This document shows positions 23,971-35,223 of a DNA stretch of 64,000 bases, piece after piece; position 1 is the stretch's first letter; each line of letters starts with the position of its first letter. The DNA comes from Humulus lupulus. Lineage: Eukaryota; Streptophyta; Magnoliopsida; Rosales; Cannabaceae. The notes under the pieces were generated by a model. That model was not told the DNA's origin. It did no database searches and saw only the letters and a program-made list of their open reading frames with translations. The stretch covers positions 109,930,903-109,994,902 of the forward strand of contig NC_084802.1 of NCBI RefSeq assembly GCF_963169125.1. Direction: 5' to 3'. The position numbers and the translations under genes were made by a program.

Positions 23971-24499
23971 CCTCTTATACCTTCTTCTTGCCCGAGCCAC
24001 ACGAACCAGAGGCGAAGGATAGCGATTTTGGGCGATTTCTCGTGCGTTTTTGGGCTCTTTAAGTTCCGATTTTGGCTGATTTTCATCTCTAAAAATTAAT
24101 TTCAGGTATGTTTTTAAGATTTAATTAATGTGTAATAGTTAGGATAATGATTTCTTATTTATTTTATTTAATTATAGTAGGTTAATATTGAGATTCTAGG
24201 GTTTCTGTATGTTGTTATTTTGGGTGATATTGGCTCGATTTCAAACAGATTTGATGTATGATTTCAATATTAAAACAATGCATTATAGTTAGAATGATAG
24301 AAAGATTCATTTTTGTGCATTTTTTTATATGATTGTGGGTTTATTAGAAATATTTGCTTAAAGTTTGAAAATTAATTTTAATGAAGATTTGAGATACACA
24401 ATTGGGATTTTAATAGTTGATACCACATTATTTACTATTTTTTTTTACTATTTAATCCGAAATTGTAGATTTTTTAATTAATTTTTTAGGTTGATTAAG

Positions 24500-24500
<1 letters not shown>

Positions 24501-24554
<54 letters not shown>
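24501..24554. repeat. (AT)n(GT)n microsatellite
   Basis: About seven AT units (24,501-24,514) followed by about twenty GT units (24,515-24,554), inside the CACTA element. Confidence 0.95.
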
Positions 24555-24555
<1 letters not shown>

Positions 24556-25469
24556 TAAAATAAGAAAAATAATTTAATTTTAATTTTACATACTAAATTG
24601 CATGTATAGATATAAGTAATTGAAGTATATATGTTTATGATTTTTTTTCTATTTATATTATTATTTAATTCGAAAATTATATATATTTGTATATATATTT
24701 TAAATATTTTATTAACATTGAAGTAGGTTGATTATATATATTATGTTTTATTTAGTAATTTTTATTTATTAATTAATTTAAGTTTGTAGGTTGTGGTTTT
24801 AACTAGAGAGATTTTTGCCTCAAAATTTCTATTTCAAGCACACATTTGAGGATTTTAAGTTTCATAATTGCAAGAATAAGTTATTGTTAATCCAATCATT
24901 TAGTAATATTTGTTTAGTAATCTTTTATTTATTAATTAATTTAATTGTGTAGGTGGTGAATTTAATAGCAAAGTACATTGCAAAGTGAAGTAAATTTGCT
25001 AGCTAGGACTATTAATTGCAAGAGGTACGTACATTATCTTATTTATTGTTTTAGTATTATTAAATATTTGTTAGAGGAGTTTGAATATCTTAAATATTCA
25101 TCTATAGTGAAGTAGGTTTTGAGATTAAAATTGTGTGTTGCGGTGATAACAGAAGGTTGAGAACTGTGTGCTTTAGTGAAGTAGGTTCTAGAAAATTTGT
25201 TTGTGTGCTGCGGAGCTATAAAGAAGAAACTTATTGTGTGTTGTTTGAATTGTTTTACTTGTTGTTAACAGATGGTTAGATCACTATTATAGGGGAAATT
25301 CTACATGATTTTGTTTAGAATTATGTGTTCTATTATTATATTTGAATTATGTTGTGCTTATTTGATTAGATTGACAGATAGCTATGTTACTAATATAAAA
25401 GAAGTGCTGCCTAATTTTTCATATGCTCGGTCATATGCTTATTTAGTTTTGTTTGTTTAATTTTTCATA

Positions 25470-26003
25470 GACATAGGAGAAGATATGGATAGAAAATGGA
25501 TGTCAGAGAATAGGTTATCCGTGGAATATAAAACCTCCCGAGATTCTAAATAATATAGAAATTGTACAACTGAAAGTAAGTAACTACGACTTTAATTATT
25601 TTAAAAATCTATACTTGAATTTTACTAATATTATTTATATTAATTGCTTGACGTTTTATTTAAATATTAGTGTTCACACCAACCAGACAATGTGGCATGT
25701 GGATATTATGTGATGATGATGTTGAAGAATTACATTGAACATTCACGACATGGACGACGTTACTTGAAGAAAGAATTAACAATTTATGTGATAAATTTAT
25801 AGAAAGTTAACAATTTATTTATAATTAAAGTATATATAATCAAATAATAATTAACTAATATATTTTACTTTGTATTTTTTGTAGCTATTTTTTGTAGCTA
25901 AACACTACGCCATATACACCAGCACAAATTAATGAAATGCGACAACACTGGGCGAACTATATGCTACTGATAGTTCAAGGTCATCGTCCCACATATTAGT
26001 TTT
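25470..26003 (+). pseudogene. ULP1-like cysteine protease (C48) fragment in CACTA element
   Basis: Three exon-like pieces. Exon a ends GYPWNIKPPEILNNIEIVQ-LK at a GTAAGT donor at 25,575. Exon b (25,670-25,798) joins in phase 0 after an AG acceptor and encodes CSHQPDNVACGYYVMMMLKN, which carries the Gln and catalytic Cys of the C48 motif Q-x2-N-x2-x-C-G. Exon c (about 25,886-26,000) encodes YTPAQINEMRQHWANYML and a stop, like the C-terminus of ULP1-type proteins carried by plant CACTA elements. The catalytic His and Asp regions are absent, so it cannot be an active protease as it stands. Known for such families; capture or retention in this copy is inferred. Confidence 0.7.
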
Positions 26004-26284
26004 TTTTTGTTTACTTTTTGTTTCATACTATATGTCTATCTAGTTAGTGTAATATTTGTTAATTTTGTTTGTTTAACAACAAATATTACATTTTTGTATA
26101 TTTAGCTAGCAAAAACATATAATATACACATTTGAGTTTTATTAATGAAAATTCACAATTTAAATTTGCATATAATTTAGATTTTTTAATTAATATATTT
26201 AATTTTATTTCAAAAAAATTAATATATTTAATTCTATTAATTAATATACTGAAAATAATTTTTTTTTTTTTAAATATATAAAAA

Positions 26285-26495
26285 CCAATGATGACTCCAA
26301 GGGGGAGACGTTGAATGTTTACAAAGTCTCCCCCTGGGAGTCATCATAGGGTACCTACAACGTCTCTCAGGAGGAGACGTTGAATGTCTACAAAGTCTCC
26401 CCATGGGAGTAATCGTAGGGCCACTTATGGTGGCTCCTTCAACAACGTCTCCCCTAGGGGGAGACATTAAATGTCTACAATGTCCCCCCCCCCCC
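26285..26495. repeat. CACTA right subterminal repeats
   Basis: Repeats of GGGGGAGACGTTGAATGT and CTACAAAGTCTCCCC appear four to five times in alternating orientation, mirroring the left side. A run of about 12 C lies at 26,486-26,497. Confidence 0.75.
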
Positions 26496-26534
26496 CTCAT
26501 TTAGCCATTAAATGCCTATTTTGTTGTAGTGATA

Positions 26535-26868
26535 CTCTACATGCGTAGAGACAGGGAAAAGTGATCTAGGAGCTAGAATTATATCAGGACGAATAAATGT
26601 GTCGTACTGCTGGAAAATGGCACTTCTAATATTTAAATTATTATTTACAACTATCATTTTAGAAAGGAGACTCTGGTGGTGATGGGGAACTAAAAGGTCG
26701 ACACATTGTTGGATAGTGACATTTTCGTCTAGATCCTCAAGGTGTCCAGTCATGATCATCCTCAGGTCATGCCGAGCTAGCATGATGCTGGCAACAACCC
26801 AATTAATATCAGATCCATGGTTACCTTGGCTAGAGGGGCTGGCTACTGCCCCCAACTGGCTTGACTTA
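26535..26868 (-). pseudogene. Element A extra ORF, N-terminal fragment
   Basis: Minus-strand coding 26,855-26,535. It contains VVASIMLARHDLRMIMTGHL and, upstream, the stretch translating near QLGAVASPSSQGNHGSD. At the DNA level this matches element D around 38,015-37,970 (GCCAGAGGGGCCAGCTGCTA-type sequence). The N-terminal domain with the PF04195-like region is missing because the sequence stops at a Copia LTR at 26,869. Confidence 0.55.
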
Positions 26869-27772
26869 GAATTGCACTCTTGAATTCATAGAACGCTCTA
26901 TAACAAATATAGATACACTATTAATTATCTATTTTTACAACCATAATTGTCACTCAATCCTCTATAGACGGTCTACAATGAGATAGGACTAAAATACCGT
27001 TTTACCCCTCATTGTATTTTATCCTTAAAACACTTAGTTCCTTGTAAATGATATTTCAGTAAACTAATTTAATTACTGAAATGAGATCTCTATCATTTAT
27101 CACCTTGAACCAAACTAAAAGGAAACCATCGTTTCACTTCTTCATCAGAAGCTATAGATGTTCATATCTATGATTAACACTCCCACTCAATTATACTACC
27201 GAGTTCCCAAGATGTAAGTATGGGCTAGTCCGTAGGGTAAGCTGGTAACGAACAAGTCAAAGAACTCAAATAATACAATCAGTTAGAATGCTAACCACTC
27301 AGAATTGAGATTGAATTGACCTATGGTCAACTATATGATATGACTAGAATAGATAATAACAGTATGTTTACTTATCTTATCAACTATCAATATCGGTCCT
27401 GTCCGATGTAACAAATACATCTGATCTTATCTACTTTGCTAATGTTCTGGAAAGAACATAACACTGTAATGTGTAAGTAGATCATATCGTAGATTGGCAA
27501 GTCAGTGTAAATCCGGTGCACTGACTAATCTTAGGACTAACTTATTTTTGAACATATAATCATATTTATATTCCACTGTGATTACGTCACTATAAATAAG
27601 ATTAGTTATATGCTCGGGATTTAATAGAAGTTTATATTAAACAAATAATTATGAAAATAAAACATGTGAGCAAAGTGATTGACCAAGTCAAAAAATGATT
27701 TCTATTCTTTTATTGATAATAAAATGAGATTACAAAGAATTTGGGTTTTAATTAGGGCATAAAACCCCAACA
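26869..27772 (-). mobile_element. Truncated Copia LTR E
   Basis: On the minus strand it begins TGTTGGGGTTTTATGCCC at 27,772, a proper LTR start, and runs 904 bp to a truncation at 26,869. Positions 26,869-27,529 are an inverted copy of 40,091-40,750, about 95% identical over 330 bp compared by eye. The LTR family ends CCCAACA (seen in copy F), which mirrors the TGTTGGG start. Its intact end abuts the second long Gypsy LTR. Confidence 0.8.
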
Positions 27773-29085
27773 GTAAGCTAGTGGGAAAGTCACAACGGGA
27801 TTTAATCTTGACTTGGAGAAAGTCAAGGGGTATTTAGAGCATTACCGGGTTATTGGGAAATGGGAATTAATATTTGGTGATAAATTGGGAGTTAGTAAGA
27901 CCAGGGGGAAATTTTGGAAGTTTTGACTATAATATCCTCGGGGGTGTTTTCGGGACCCCGAGCATTAGGTTTTATTAGAAGCTACTTAAGCTTGAAGTAA
28001 CCTTTTAAGAAAATAAAAGAAACGTTATGTACGTTCTCTCTCCCTAAAAGTTCCCTTTTCGTTTCCCAATCGCATTTTCGAAGGTATCTTGAGTTCTAGG
28101 ACTCAGAATCAAGCGAGGATTGAGGCATAGCAATCCTAAGGAGAATTAGAAGCTTATTAGTTGGAGGATTTAGTTGGAAACAACTCAATCGGAGGTAATT
28201 CAAGTTTAAGTTTTAAGTTTTTAAAAGTTTTTAAGCTTGAATTGGACTTTGTGGATTGATGAGTTTTTGGGTGATTTGAGATTTGGGTTTTGGTGGTTTT
28301 GGACCAATGGGAAGTTTGGGAACTTTGATTTAATGACTTGGGAATGTTTAGACATGTTTTCGGGAGGTTTTAAAAGGTTAAAACGAAGGAAAATGGCTGC
28401 CCCAAAGTTGGGCCGCGGCCCTGTTCTTGGGCGCCGCAGCCCTTGCTCGATGAAGCAGGTGGAGGTTCTGTTTTGCCTAAGGGCCGCGGCGCTTGTTGTA
28501 ATTTTTGGGTAAATTAATGTTTTGAGCATGGGAACTTAACTCTAAGGGCCTGGGATCGATCCTACTACCTAGTTGAGTGGGATTTGTTGTCCCGGAGGCT
28601 TGGCTTGGGCTTGGAAGTATTTATTTACTCATTTTGATGAGGTGTTATATTATGGTTGTGACTAGGTTATCACTAGGGGCTTGGAATCAGGATCGTGCTT
28701 GTGGCTTATTTGTTGGTAACCTGTGCTTGGACCCAAGGTAAGAAAACTGCACCCCATATGTGACATGCATGGCTATGATTGATGCATGTTGGATGTTTAA
28801 ATGTAAACATTGATAGCATAATGAATGCTTGGCAATCTTGCCCATTTGCATATGATTATTATTGAGGCATGCTGGATGATTAAGTGTGATGCATGTGATG
28901 CACGAGAAACATGTGATTAGGGCATGCCATGAATGATGAATATGAGATTAGTCAGAGCTTGAGTCTCTGTGTTTGTGCATGATTATAATTATACTAGCAA
29001 CTGTTTAGTAAGCATGCCGAATGCCCTATTCTTGGATAATTGGCATATGATACACATTGGTAGCATTGCTTACTCATGCATGGCT

Positions 29086-29385
29086 CTGACTAATTAGTCA
29101 GAATTGGCAAAGGTGCTAGTATCAACTGTGAAGCCGTGACTCACCAGTCAGGTTCGGCAGTGGTACTGGGCACTGGTCTCGCACTGACTAATTAGTCAGA
29201 TTTGGCAAAGGTGTTAATATCAACTGTGAAGCCGTGACTCACTAGTCAGGTTCTGCAGTGGTACTGGGCACTGGTCACGCACTGACTAATTAGTCAGATT
29301 TGGCAAAGGTGTTAGTATCAACTGTGAAGCCGTGACTCACTAGTCAGGTTCAGCAGTGGTACTGGGCACTGGTCACATTGTGCTA
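29086..29385. repeat. 98-bp tandem repeat, three copies, within LTR2
   Basis: Starts at 29,086, 29,184 and 29,282. Each unit opens with the palindrome GACTAATTAGTC and includes GTGAAGCCGTGACTCAC and GGTACTGGGCACTGGTC. The copies differ at only a few positions. Confidence 0.92.
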
Positions 29386-29559
29386 ACTCACTAGTCATGA
29401 CAACCCTAGTGTGTAGTGCAAGCTTTGTCGATTGGACCTAATCGACCCTCTGCATCGAATGACTCAAAGAGCATTAATGCAGGACCGACCTCAAGTTCGA
29501 TGAATATAAACAAGCATTTATCTATCCAAGGGCTAGTCATGTAGAGCCATTGCATGAAA

Positions 29560-29800
29560 TGGGCACTGGGCCCCTAGTGAATTGGTTGTCAGTCACTCAG
29601 TATGGTTTACTAGAACCTCAAGTGATATTCACTCGTCTGATCAGGGCTATGAGCTCTGTATGATCATTTTGATCATCATATGCATGGCTTGGGCACTGAG
29701 GCCCCTAGTGACTTGCTTGTTGGTCACTCAGTATGGTTTATCGGAACCTCTAGTGGTACGACACTCATCTGATTAGGTTTGACTTGATAGTCCTCCAATC
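29560..29800. repeat. ~129-bp duplication within LTR2
   Basis: The segment beginning GGGCACTGGGCCCCTAGTGA at about 29,562 recurs as GGGCACTGAGGCCCCTAGTGA at about 29,691, with CACTCAGTATGGTTTA in both. Confidence 0.8.
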
Positions 29801-30337
29801 AGAAGGCCAGGACTTCTTGCCCTGGATACCCCAGCATCTGTTTGAATTCATTTACATGCTGAATAGAGCTATGATTGCTAGGCATGCCAGATATGATTTG
29901 ATATCATGATATGACTATTTATGAGCATATGAGTTTTCTTGCTGGGCTTCGGCTCACGGGTGCTTTGTGGTGCAGGTAAAGGCAAGAGGAAGTTGGACCA
30001 TCCTTGAGTTGGAGAGCTTAGGTGATGATGTGTACATATGCAGCTGCTCGACCAATACTTGGGCGAGGTTTGAAAGTGGAACTAGGGCTGAACCCTGTTT
30101 TGCCGCTTAGAATGGCCTGTTGTAAACACTTTCTTGTAATAAACTCTGAAATTATATTTTTGGGATCCCAATGTATACAGTAAACGTTCTAGTGAAATGT
30201 CATATCTTAACCAAAGTTTTTAACCCCTAAACTGCTAATCACACTTAGTTACACGTTTATGGCCAAACAACTCGATTAGCAAGTTTAGCACTGTTTGCAA
30301 TGTGCACTGTAGCAGTCCCTGGATTTGGGGCGTTACA

Positions 30338-31688
30338 GAAAGCTTACCTAAGCAGGTTCGTAAATGTTGTGGCTCGAGCTAGGGACGCGGACGATAGTTC
30401 CAAGCTTATGGCCTTGAGGACTGGAATCCTCTTTGGAGGCGAGCTATGGAAAGAGATACAGAGAAGAGGTGTCGGTACCATGGATGAATTCCTGAATAAG
30501 GCACAGGAATGGATAAACCTGGAGGAGGCGCGAGCATCAGTCGTAGGAACCAGCCAAACCCTTGATCAGCCCGTTGGACTAGAAACGGATGTCGTAAAAA
30601 TGACTCAAACCGTTGCACAAAATAACCAAGGGGGTGGAGGTAAGAGAAAAGGGAGCGGCGAGGGCAGCCAGCAAGGTCCTAAGAAGAACAAGCCCATGGA
30701 AAAGTTTAAGCCAGTCTACGCGGCTTATACCGAGCTCACAAACACTAGGGAACACATTTTCCTAGCAAATTCTTCCCGCCTTCCCTGGAAAAGGTCGGAG
30801 CCTTTGAAGCACCAGAAGGCTAAGAGGGACCCTTCCAAGTTCTATCGATTCCACAACGACATTGGCCACAACATTGATGATTGTAGGCATTTGAAGGATG
30901 AGATCGAGACACTCATCAGAGCCGGACCCTTGGCTCAATATGCGCGGAACCGAGTTCCTACTAGTCAGCCAGCCCCGGAAGCTCCGGTAAATCAGCCCGG
31001 GCCCCGGATAAGTCAGGATACCCCTCGTCCTGTAATAGGAAGAGAGATATCCACAATCTCTGGAGGCCCCCATTTGGCCAGCATGAGCAGAGGTGCCCAG
31101 AAGATATATGTCAATGAGTTGAAGGCTCATAATAGAGTGGAATTCGTCCCGGAGCAGCACCTACCCAAACAGCAAAGATTGGAGAGGCAACCAATCATTT
31201 TTACCGAGGAAGACGCTAGTCACGTCCAATTTCCCCATAACAATCCTCTATTCATAACCGCCCAGCTCATGAACCGGAAATTTAGGAGGATACTAGTCGA
31301 TAATGGGAGTTCGGTGAACCTGTTGTTCCGGTCTACATGGGAGAAAATGGGATTGTCTGTCGCCGAGCTGAAATCCACCTCCATGATGCTGAATGGATTT
31401 TCCGGAGAAGGGTCGGCAGCAATAGGAACAATCGATCTAGTAATAACCTTGGGAGAGGGGCCCCGAACTGTCTCTAAGCTCCTCGAATTCGTGGTTATCG
31501 ATTGTCCCACAGCATACAACGCTATTCTGGGCCGGCCTACATTGATGGCATTTGAGGCCATAACTTATATCCGCCATCTCGCAGTTAAATTCCCCTCCTC
31601 TATGGGAACATGTATGGTCCAAGATGATCAGCTCGCTACCAGGGAATGCTATAGAATTTCCATGAAGGGAAAATCACGACCCGGGTAG
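30338..31688 (+). pseudogene. Element D gag (C-terminal half) and protease, open frame
   Basis: One open frame of about 450 codons. It begins inside the Gag core (LSRFVNVVARARDADDSSKL), passes a basic linker, and has a knuckle-like segment FYRFHNDIGHNIDDC near 30,840-30,885, where the first Cys is Tyr. Protease follows from about 31,170. The active site ILVDNGSSVNLLF is at 31,291-31,329, the flap-like FSGEGSAAIG near 31,399, and VVIDCPTAYNAILGRPT near 31,492-31,542. It ends at a TAG at 31,686-31,688. Domains downstream continue in the same overall polyprotein. The missing N-terminus makes it a pseudogene despite the open frame. Confidence 0.85.
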
Positions 31689-33560
31689 CAGACGATGACC
31701 ATTCAAAGCGGGGATGAGGAATCTCTGGAAGTGGGACCTATTCCTGAGATAGAAAAACCTCAGGAAGCCAATGGGGAAGGTATCCCCTTGAATGATGTTA
31801 TCGACCCCAGGATAGGCGAAAATAGATCCGAGCCCCAGTCCATCGAAGAACTCGAAGAGGTGAACATCGATCTGAAAGACCCCTTGAAGGTGGTGAAGCT
31901 CGGGAAAAACCTGCATAACAAGAGGAAGGAGGAGCTGCTGAGATTTCTACAAGAGAATCTAGATGTGTTCGCCTGGTCTTATGAAGACATGATAGGGATC
32001 AAGCCAAGCGTCATCATGCACCCCCTCAACTTGGACAAAAACGTGCCTGCGAAGTCCCAGAAACAAAGGCACCTGGGCACGACCTGAGCTGAGGCCCTAG
32101 AAGAGGAAGTAGTTTGACTTTTAAAGTGCGGCTTTATTCGCGAGGCAAAATACCCGATCTGGGTCGCCAATCCTGTTTTGGTCCCGAAGCCCAACGGGAA
32201 GTGGCGGACCTGCATCGACTTTTCTGACCTGAATAAAGCCTGCCCCAAGGATTGCTTCCCCTTGCCAAGAATTGACCAATTGGTAGATGCCACCGCGGGG
32301 CACGAGCTCGTTTCCTTTATGGATGCATACTCAGGCTATAACCAGATTTCCATGAATCCTACGGACCAGGAACACACTAGCTTCATGACCCCAACTAACG
32401 TTTATTGTTACAAGGTCATGTCCTTCGGGCTGAAGAATGCAGGAGCTACATATCAGAGATTGGTCAACAGGATGTTTGCTAATCAGATCGGGAAAAACAT
32501 GGAAGTGTATGTTGATGACATGTTGGTCAAATCAAAAACTGTCGATAACCATGTCCCCGATCTGAAGGAATGTTTTAAGGTTTTAAGACAGTACGGTATG
32601 AGGCTGAATCCCCAAAAGTGTACCTTCGGGGTCGCGTCAGGAAAATTTCTGGGTTTCATAGTCAACACCAGAGGAATAGAGGTGAACCCCGATAAAATCA
32701 GGTCACTACTCGAAATTCCATCACCTTTGTCGCAAAAAGACGTCCAAAGTCTAACAAGAAGGGTGGCAGCCCTTAATCGGTTCATTTCCAAATCAACCGA
32801 CAAGTGTTTGCCATTCTATAACCTGCTCCGGGGAAATAAAAAATTTGAGTGGACCGACGAGTGTGAGCGTGCTTTCCTCGACCTAAAAGCACATTTAGCT
32901 GAGTCGCCGGTGTTATCTAAGCCAACAGCAAGAGAGCCTCTTTTTCTTTACCTAGCTATAACGGAAGATGCAGCCAGCGCCGTACTGGTTCTTGAAGAGG
33001 ACCGGTCTCAGAAACCGGTCTACTACATTAGCAAGAGGCTTCTCGGAGCCGAGTCTAGATATTTGATGATGGAAAAGATGGCGTTTTGTCTTATCACGGC
33101 CTCCAGAAAGCTCAGGCCGTAATTCCAGTCCCATTCAATCCACGTCATAACCGATCAACCTTTAAGGCAGGTTTTGCAGAAACCTGAGGCATCGAGGCGT
33201 CTTTTGAAGTGGGCTATCGAGCTCAGCCAATTCGAGATATTGTACGTGCCGCGAACTATGATCAAAATCCATGCTCTGGCTGATTTTGTAGCAGAGTGCA
33301 TGGGATTCCAAGAAGAACCAGTGGAAGAACGGGTACGAGCCTCGTGGAAAGTCTTTGTAGACGGTTTGTCTAACAAGAACGGATCCGGAGCTGGAGTCAT
33401 TTTGATATCCCTGGAGGGACATCGTTTCCACTCTGCATTGCGGTCTGGATTCAAAGCATCCAACAACGAGGCCGAGTACGAAGCTTTATTGGCTGGGCTA
33501 AGGGTGGCCTAAGAGCTGAAGGCCAGCTCCATCCAGTGCTATAGCGATTCCCAGCTCGTG
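31689..33560 (+). pseudogene. Element D reverse transcriptase and RNase H domains
   Basis: After an acidic linker, RT runs from about 32,150. It has KWRTCIDFSDLNKACPKDCF (about 32,202-32,261), the palm motif FMDAYSGYNQISM, the primer block SFGLKNAGATYQRLVNRMF, and the catalytic loop MEVYVDDMLVKSKT from 32,500. The first RNase H covers about 32,935-33,120 (YYISKRLLGAESRYLMMEKM). The second, Tat-specific RNase H begins near 33,340 (ASWKVFVDGLSNKNGSGAGV). Stops occur at 32,085, 32,115, 33,120 and 33,510, so full-length Pol cannot be made without readthrough. Confidence 0.9.
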
Positions 33561-35059
33561 GTAAACCAGGTGTCAGGAGAATACCAAGCGCGGGGAACCA
33601 AGATGGCGACCTACCTGGCCAAGGTAAAGAAGGAGCTGTCCGCATTTAAGCACAGCCTAGTTGAACAGATACCTTGGGAGCAGAATGCCAATGCTGACGC
33701 CTTAGCAAAGCTCGCCACATCTGGAGAGGCCGAAACCTTGGGCCCGGTACCGGTGGAATTCTTGGAAAGGCCAAGCATAGAGGAAACTAGGAGGGAGGAC
33801 GAGATGATTGACGCCAGGCTAACCTGGATGACTCCCATAGTCGAGTACCTCACAACAGGAAAGTTACCTGAAGAGCGAAACGACGTGAGGAGGATACTTT
33901 ACCAAGCTCTAAGGTATACAATTGTAGATGGGACGTTGTACCAGCATGGTCTTTCTTTACCTCTTCTGCGGTGTGTTCTGCCAGGCGAAGCAAAAACTAT
34001 TCTGCAGGAGATGCACGAGGGATTTTGTGGAGATCACGCTGGGGGGAAAAACCTGGCCTTGAAGATATTGAGGCAAGGATATTATTGGCCCACTCTGTCG
34101 AAGGACTCAATTTCTTATGTTCAAAGGTGCGACAAGTGCCAGCAGTTCACCACGGTCGCCCGAGCCCCTCCAGTCGAGCTAAAGATGATCTCGTCCCCAT
34201 GGTCGTTCGTAGTTTGGGGAATTGATTTAGTTGGTGCCCTGCCCACGGGAAAAGGAGGAGTTTGCTATGTGGTGGTGGCTATTGACTACTTCACGAAATG
34301 GGCAGAAGCGGAGCCCCTAGCAACGATTACATCAAAGAGGGTCCTTGACTTTGTAGTTAAGAATATTGTCTGCCGATTCGAGCTGCCAAAGAAGATCGTG
34401 CAGATAACAGAACCCAGTTCGATAGTGACCTCTTCACCAAATTCTGCGAGAGGCATGACATAATTAAAAGTTTTTCCTCCATGGCCTACCCCCAAGCTAA
34501 TGGGCAGGTCGAGGCTATGAACAAGACACTAAAATCGAGTCTTAAGAAGAGGTTGGATGAAGCCAAGGGAGTTTGGCCTGAACAGCTCCCCTAGGTGCTA
34601 TGGGCGTACCAGACCTCGCACCGAACTTCGAAAGGTCACACTCCTTTCTCCCTGACTTTCGGGAGCGAGGTCGTCCTTCCTGTCAAAACAAAGAAAGCCT
34701 CGCATAGAGTCCGGGCGTTTGACCAAGACCAGAACGACAAATTGCTTAGCGCGTCCCTCGACCTAATTGACAAAAAACGAGAAGCTTCGCAGTTGTAGCT
34801 CGCGCATCATCAATGAAAGATCACTCGTTATTTCAACTCAAAGGTCAAGAGACGCATCTTTAACTTAGGTGACCTGGTGCTCCGAAGATTCTTCTTAGCC
34901 GGTAAGGATCCCAAGGATGGAGTCTTGGGACCAAACTGGGAAGGACCCTATCAGATAATAGAGGTTGTAAAGGAAGGAACCTTTAAACTAGCTCGGCCTA
35001 ATGGAGAAGCAGTCCCACGGACATGGAACACTATACACCTAAAGAAATATTATCAATAG
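33561..35059 (+). pseudogene. Element D end of RNase H and integrase
   Basis: The second RNase H ends with EQNANADALAKLAT. The integrase zinc finger is MHEGFCGDHAGG followed by RCDKCQQF near 34,126-34,149. The catalytic core has WGIDLVGALPTGKGG and AIDYFTKWAEAEPL near 34,216-34,317. A single-base shift near 34,400 throws the second catalytic DN-x-TQFDS motif into another frame. Stops follow at 34,592, 34,796 and 34,814. The C-terminal domain RRFFLAGKDPKDGVLGPNWE (34,880-34,940) ends at KKYYQ, 35,057. The family is certain; the enzyme is inactive. Confidence 0.9.
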
Positions 35060-35223
35060 TCATACTTTTATAAGGCTTAATTATGAAAGCCACCTTGTTT
35101 TATTAAAAAATAAGAAGTACTTTTGTACATCATTGTATGTTTCTATGTGCAGGTAGTGTTAGAAGAGCGTGTTCTAAGTAACCAAGAAAGATCCCTTTCT
35201 GTTAACTTGGGGGGCATATATTC

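Larger units (their letters stand above)
23634..26531 (+). mobile_element. Non-autonomous CACTA (En/Spm) transposon
   Basis: The 2,898-bp element begins CACTACAACAATTTT and ends in the reverse complement, AAAATAGG-side TTGTTGTAGTG. An 11-bp perfect terminal repeat (CACTACAACAA) extends imperfectly for about 30 bp. The 3-bp target duplication ATA is at 23,631-23,633 and 26,532-26,534. Both subterminal zones carry repeated GGGGAGACGTT motifs in direct and inverted order. No transposase catalytic region is present. It carries a fragment of a ULP1-like protease gene near its 3' end. It is inserted in element A's extra ORF. Confidence 0.93.
540..26868 (+). mobile_element. Outer Tat-lineage Ty3/Gypsy element A, degenerate and nested
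   Basis: Gag, protease, RT, RNase H and integrase remnants follow in order on the plus strand (576-4,435, resuming at 18,168-19,277), then an extra ORF on the minus strand (19,971-26,868). Pol is split by element B at 4,435/18,163. The extra ORF is split by a solo LTR and by a CACTA element. Neither LTR of A can be identified: the left side fades near 540 and the right side stops abruptly at a truncated Copia LTR at 26,869. The internal gene order and the dual RNase H place it in the Tat lineage. Stops and frameshifts in every domain show it has long been immobile. Confidence 0.8.
27773..30337 (+). mobile_element. Long Gypsy-type LTR (LTR2), 5'-truncated, inside element D gag
   Basis: Same family as 20,728-23,156, with shared blocks around 28,730-28,760 and 29,930-30,050 and a shared end CGTTACA at 30,337. 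Its start is missing: the Copia LTR E lies at 27,772 where about 290 bp more would be expected. Its right end falls directly inside D's Gag core, so it was inserted in D's gag, and the left half of that gag is no longer next to it. It contains a triplicated 98-bp unit and a duplicated ~129-bp unit. No coding domain. Confidence 0.7.

Noticed and set aside
28237..28529. Open frames on both strands near 28.3 kb
   Set aside because: They lie within a long LTR, lack domains and are not shared in frame with LTR1.
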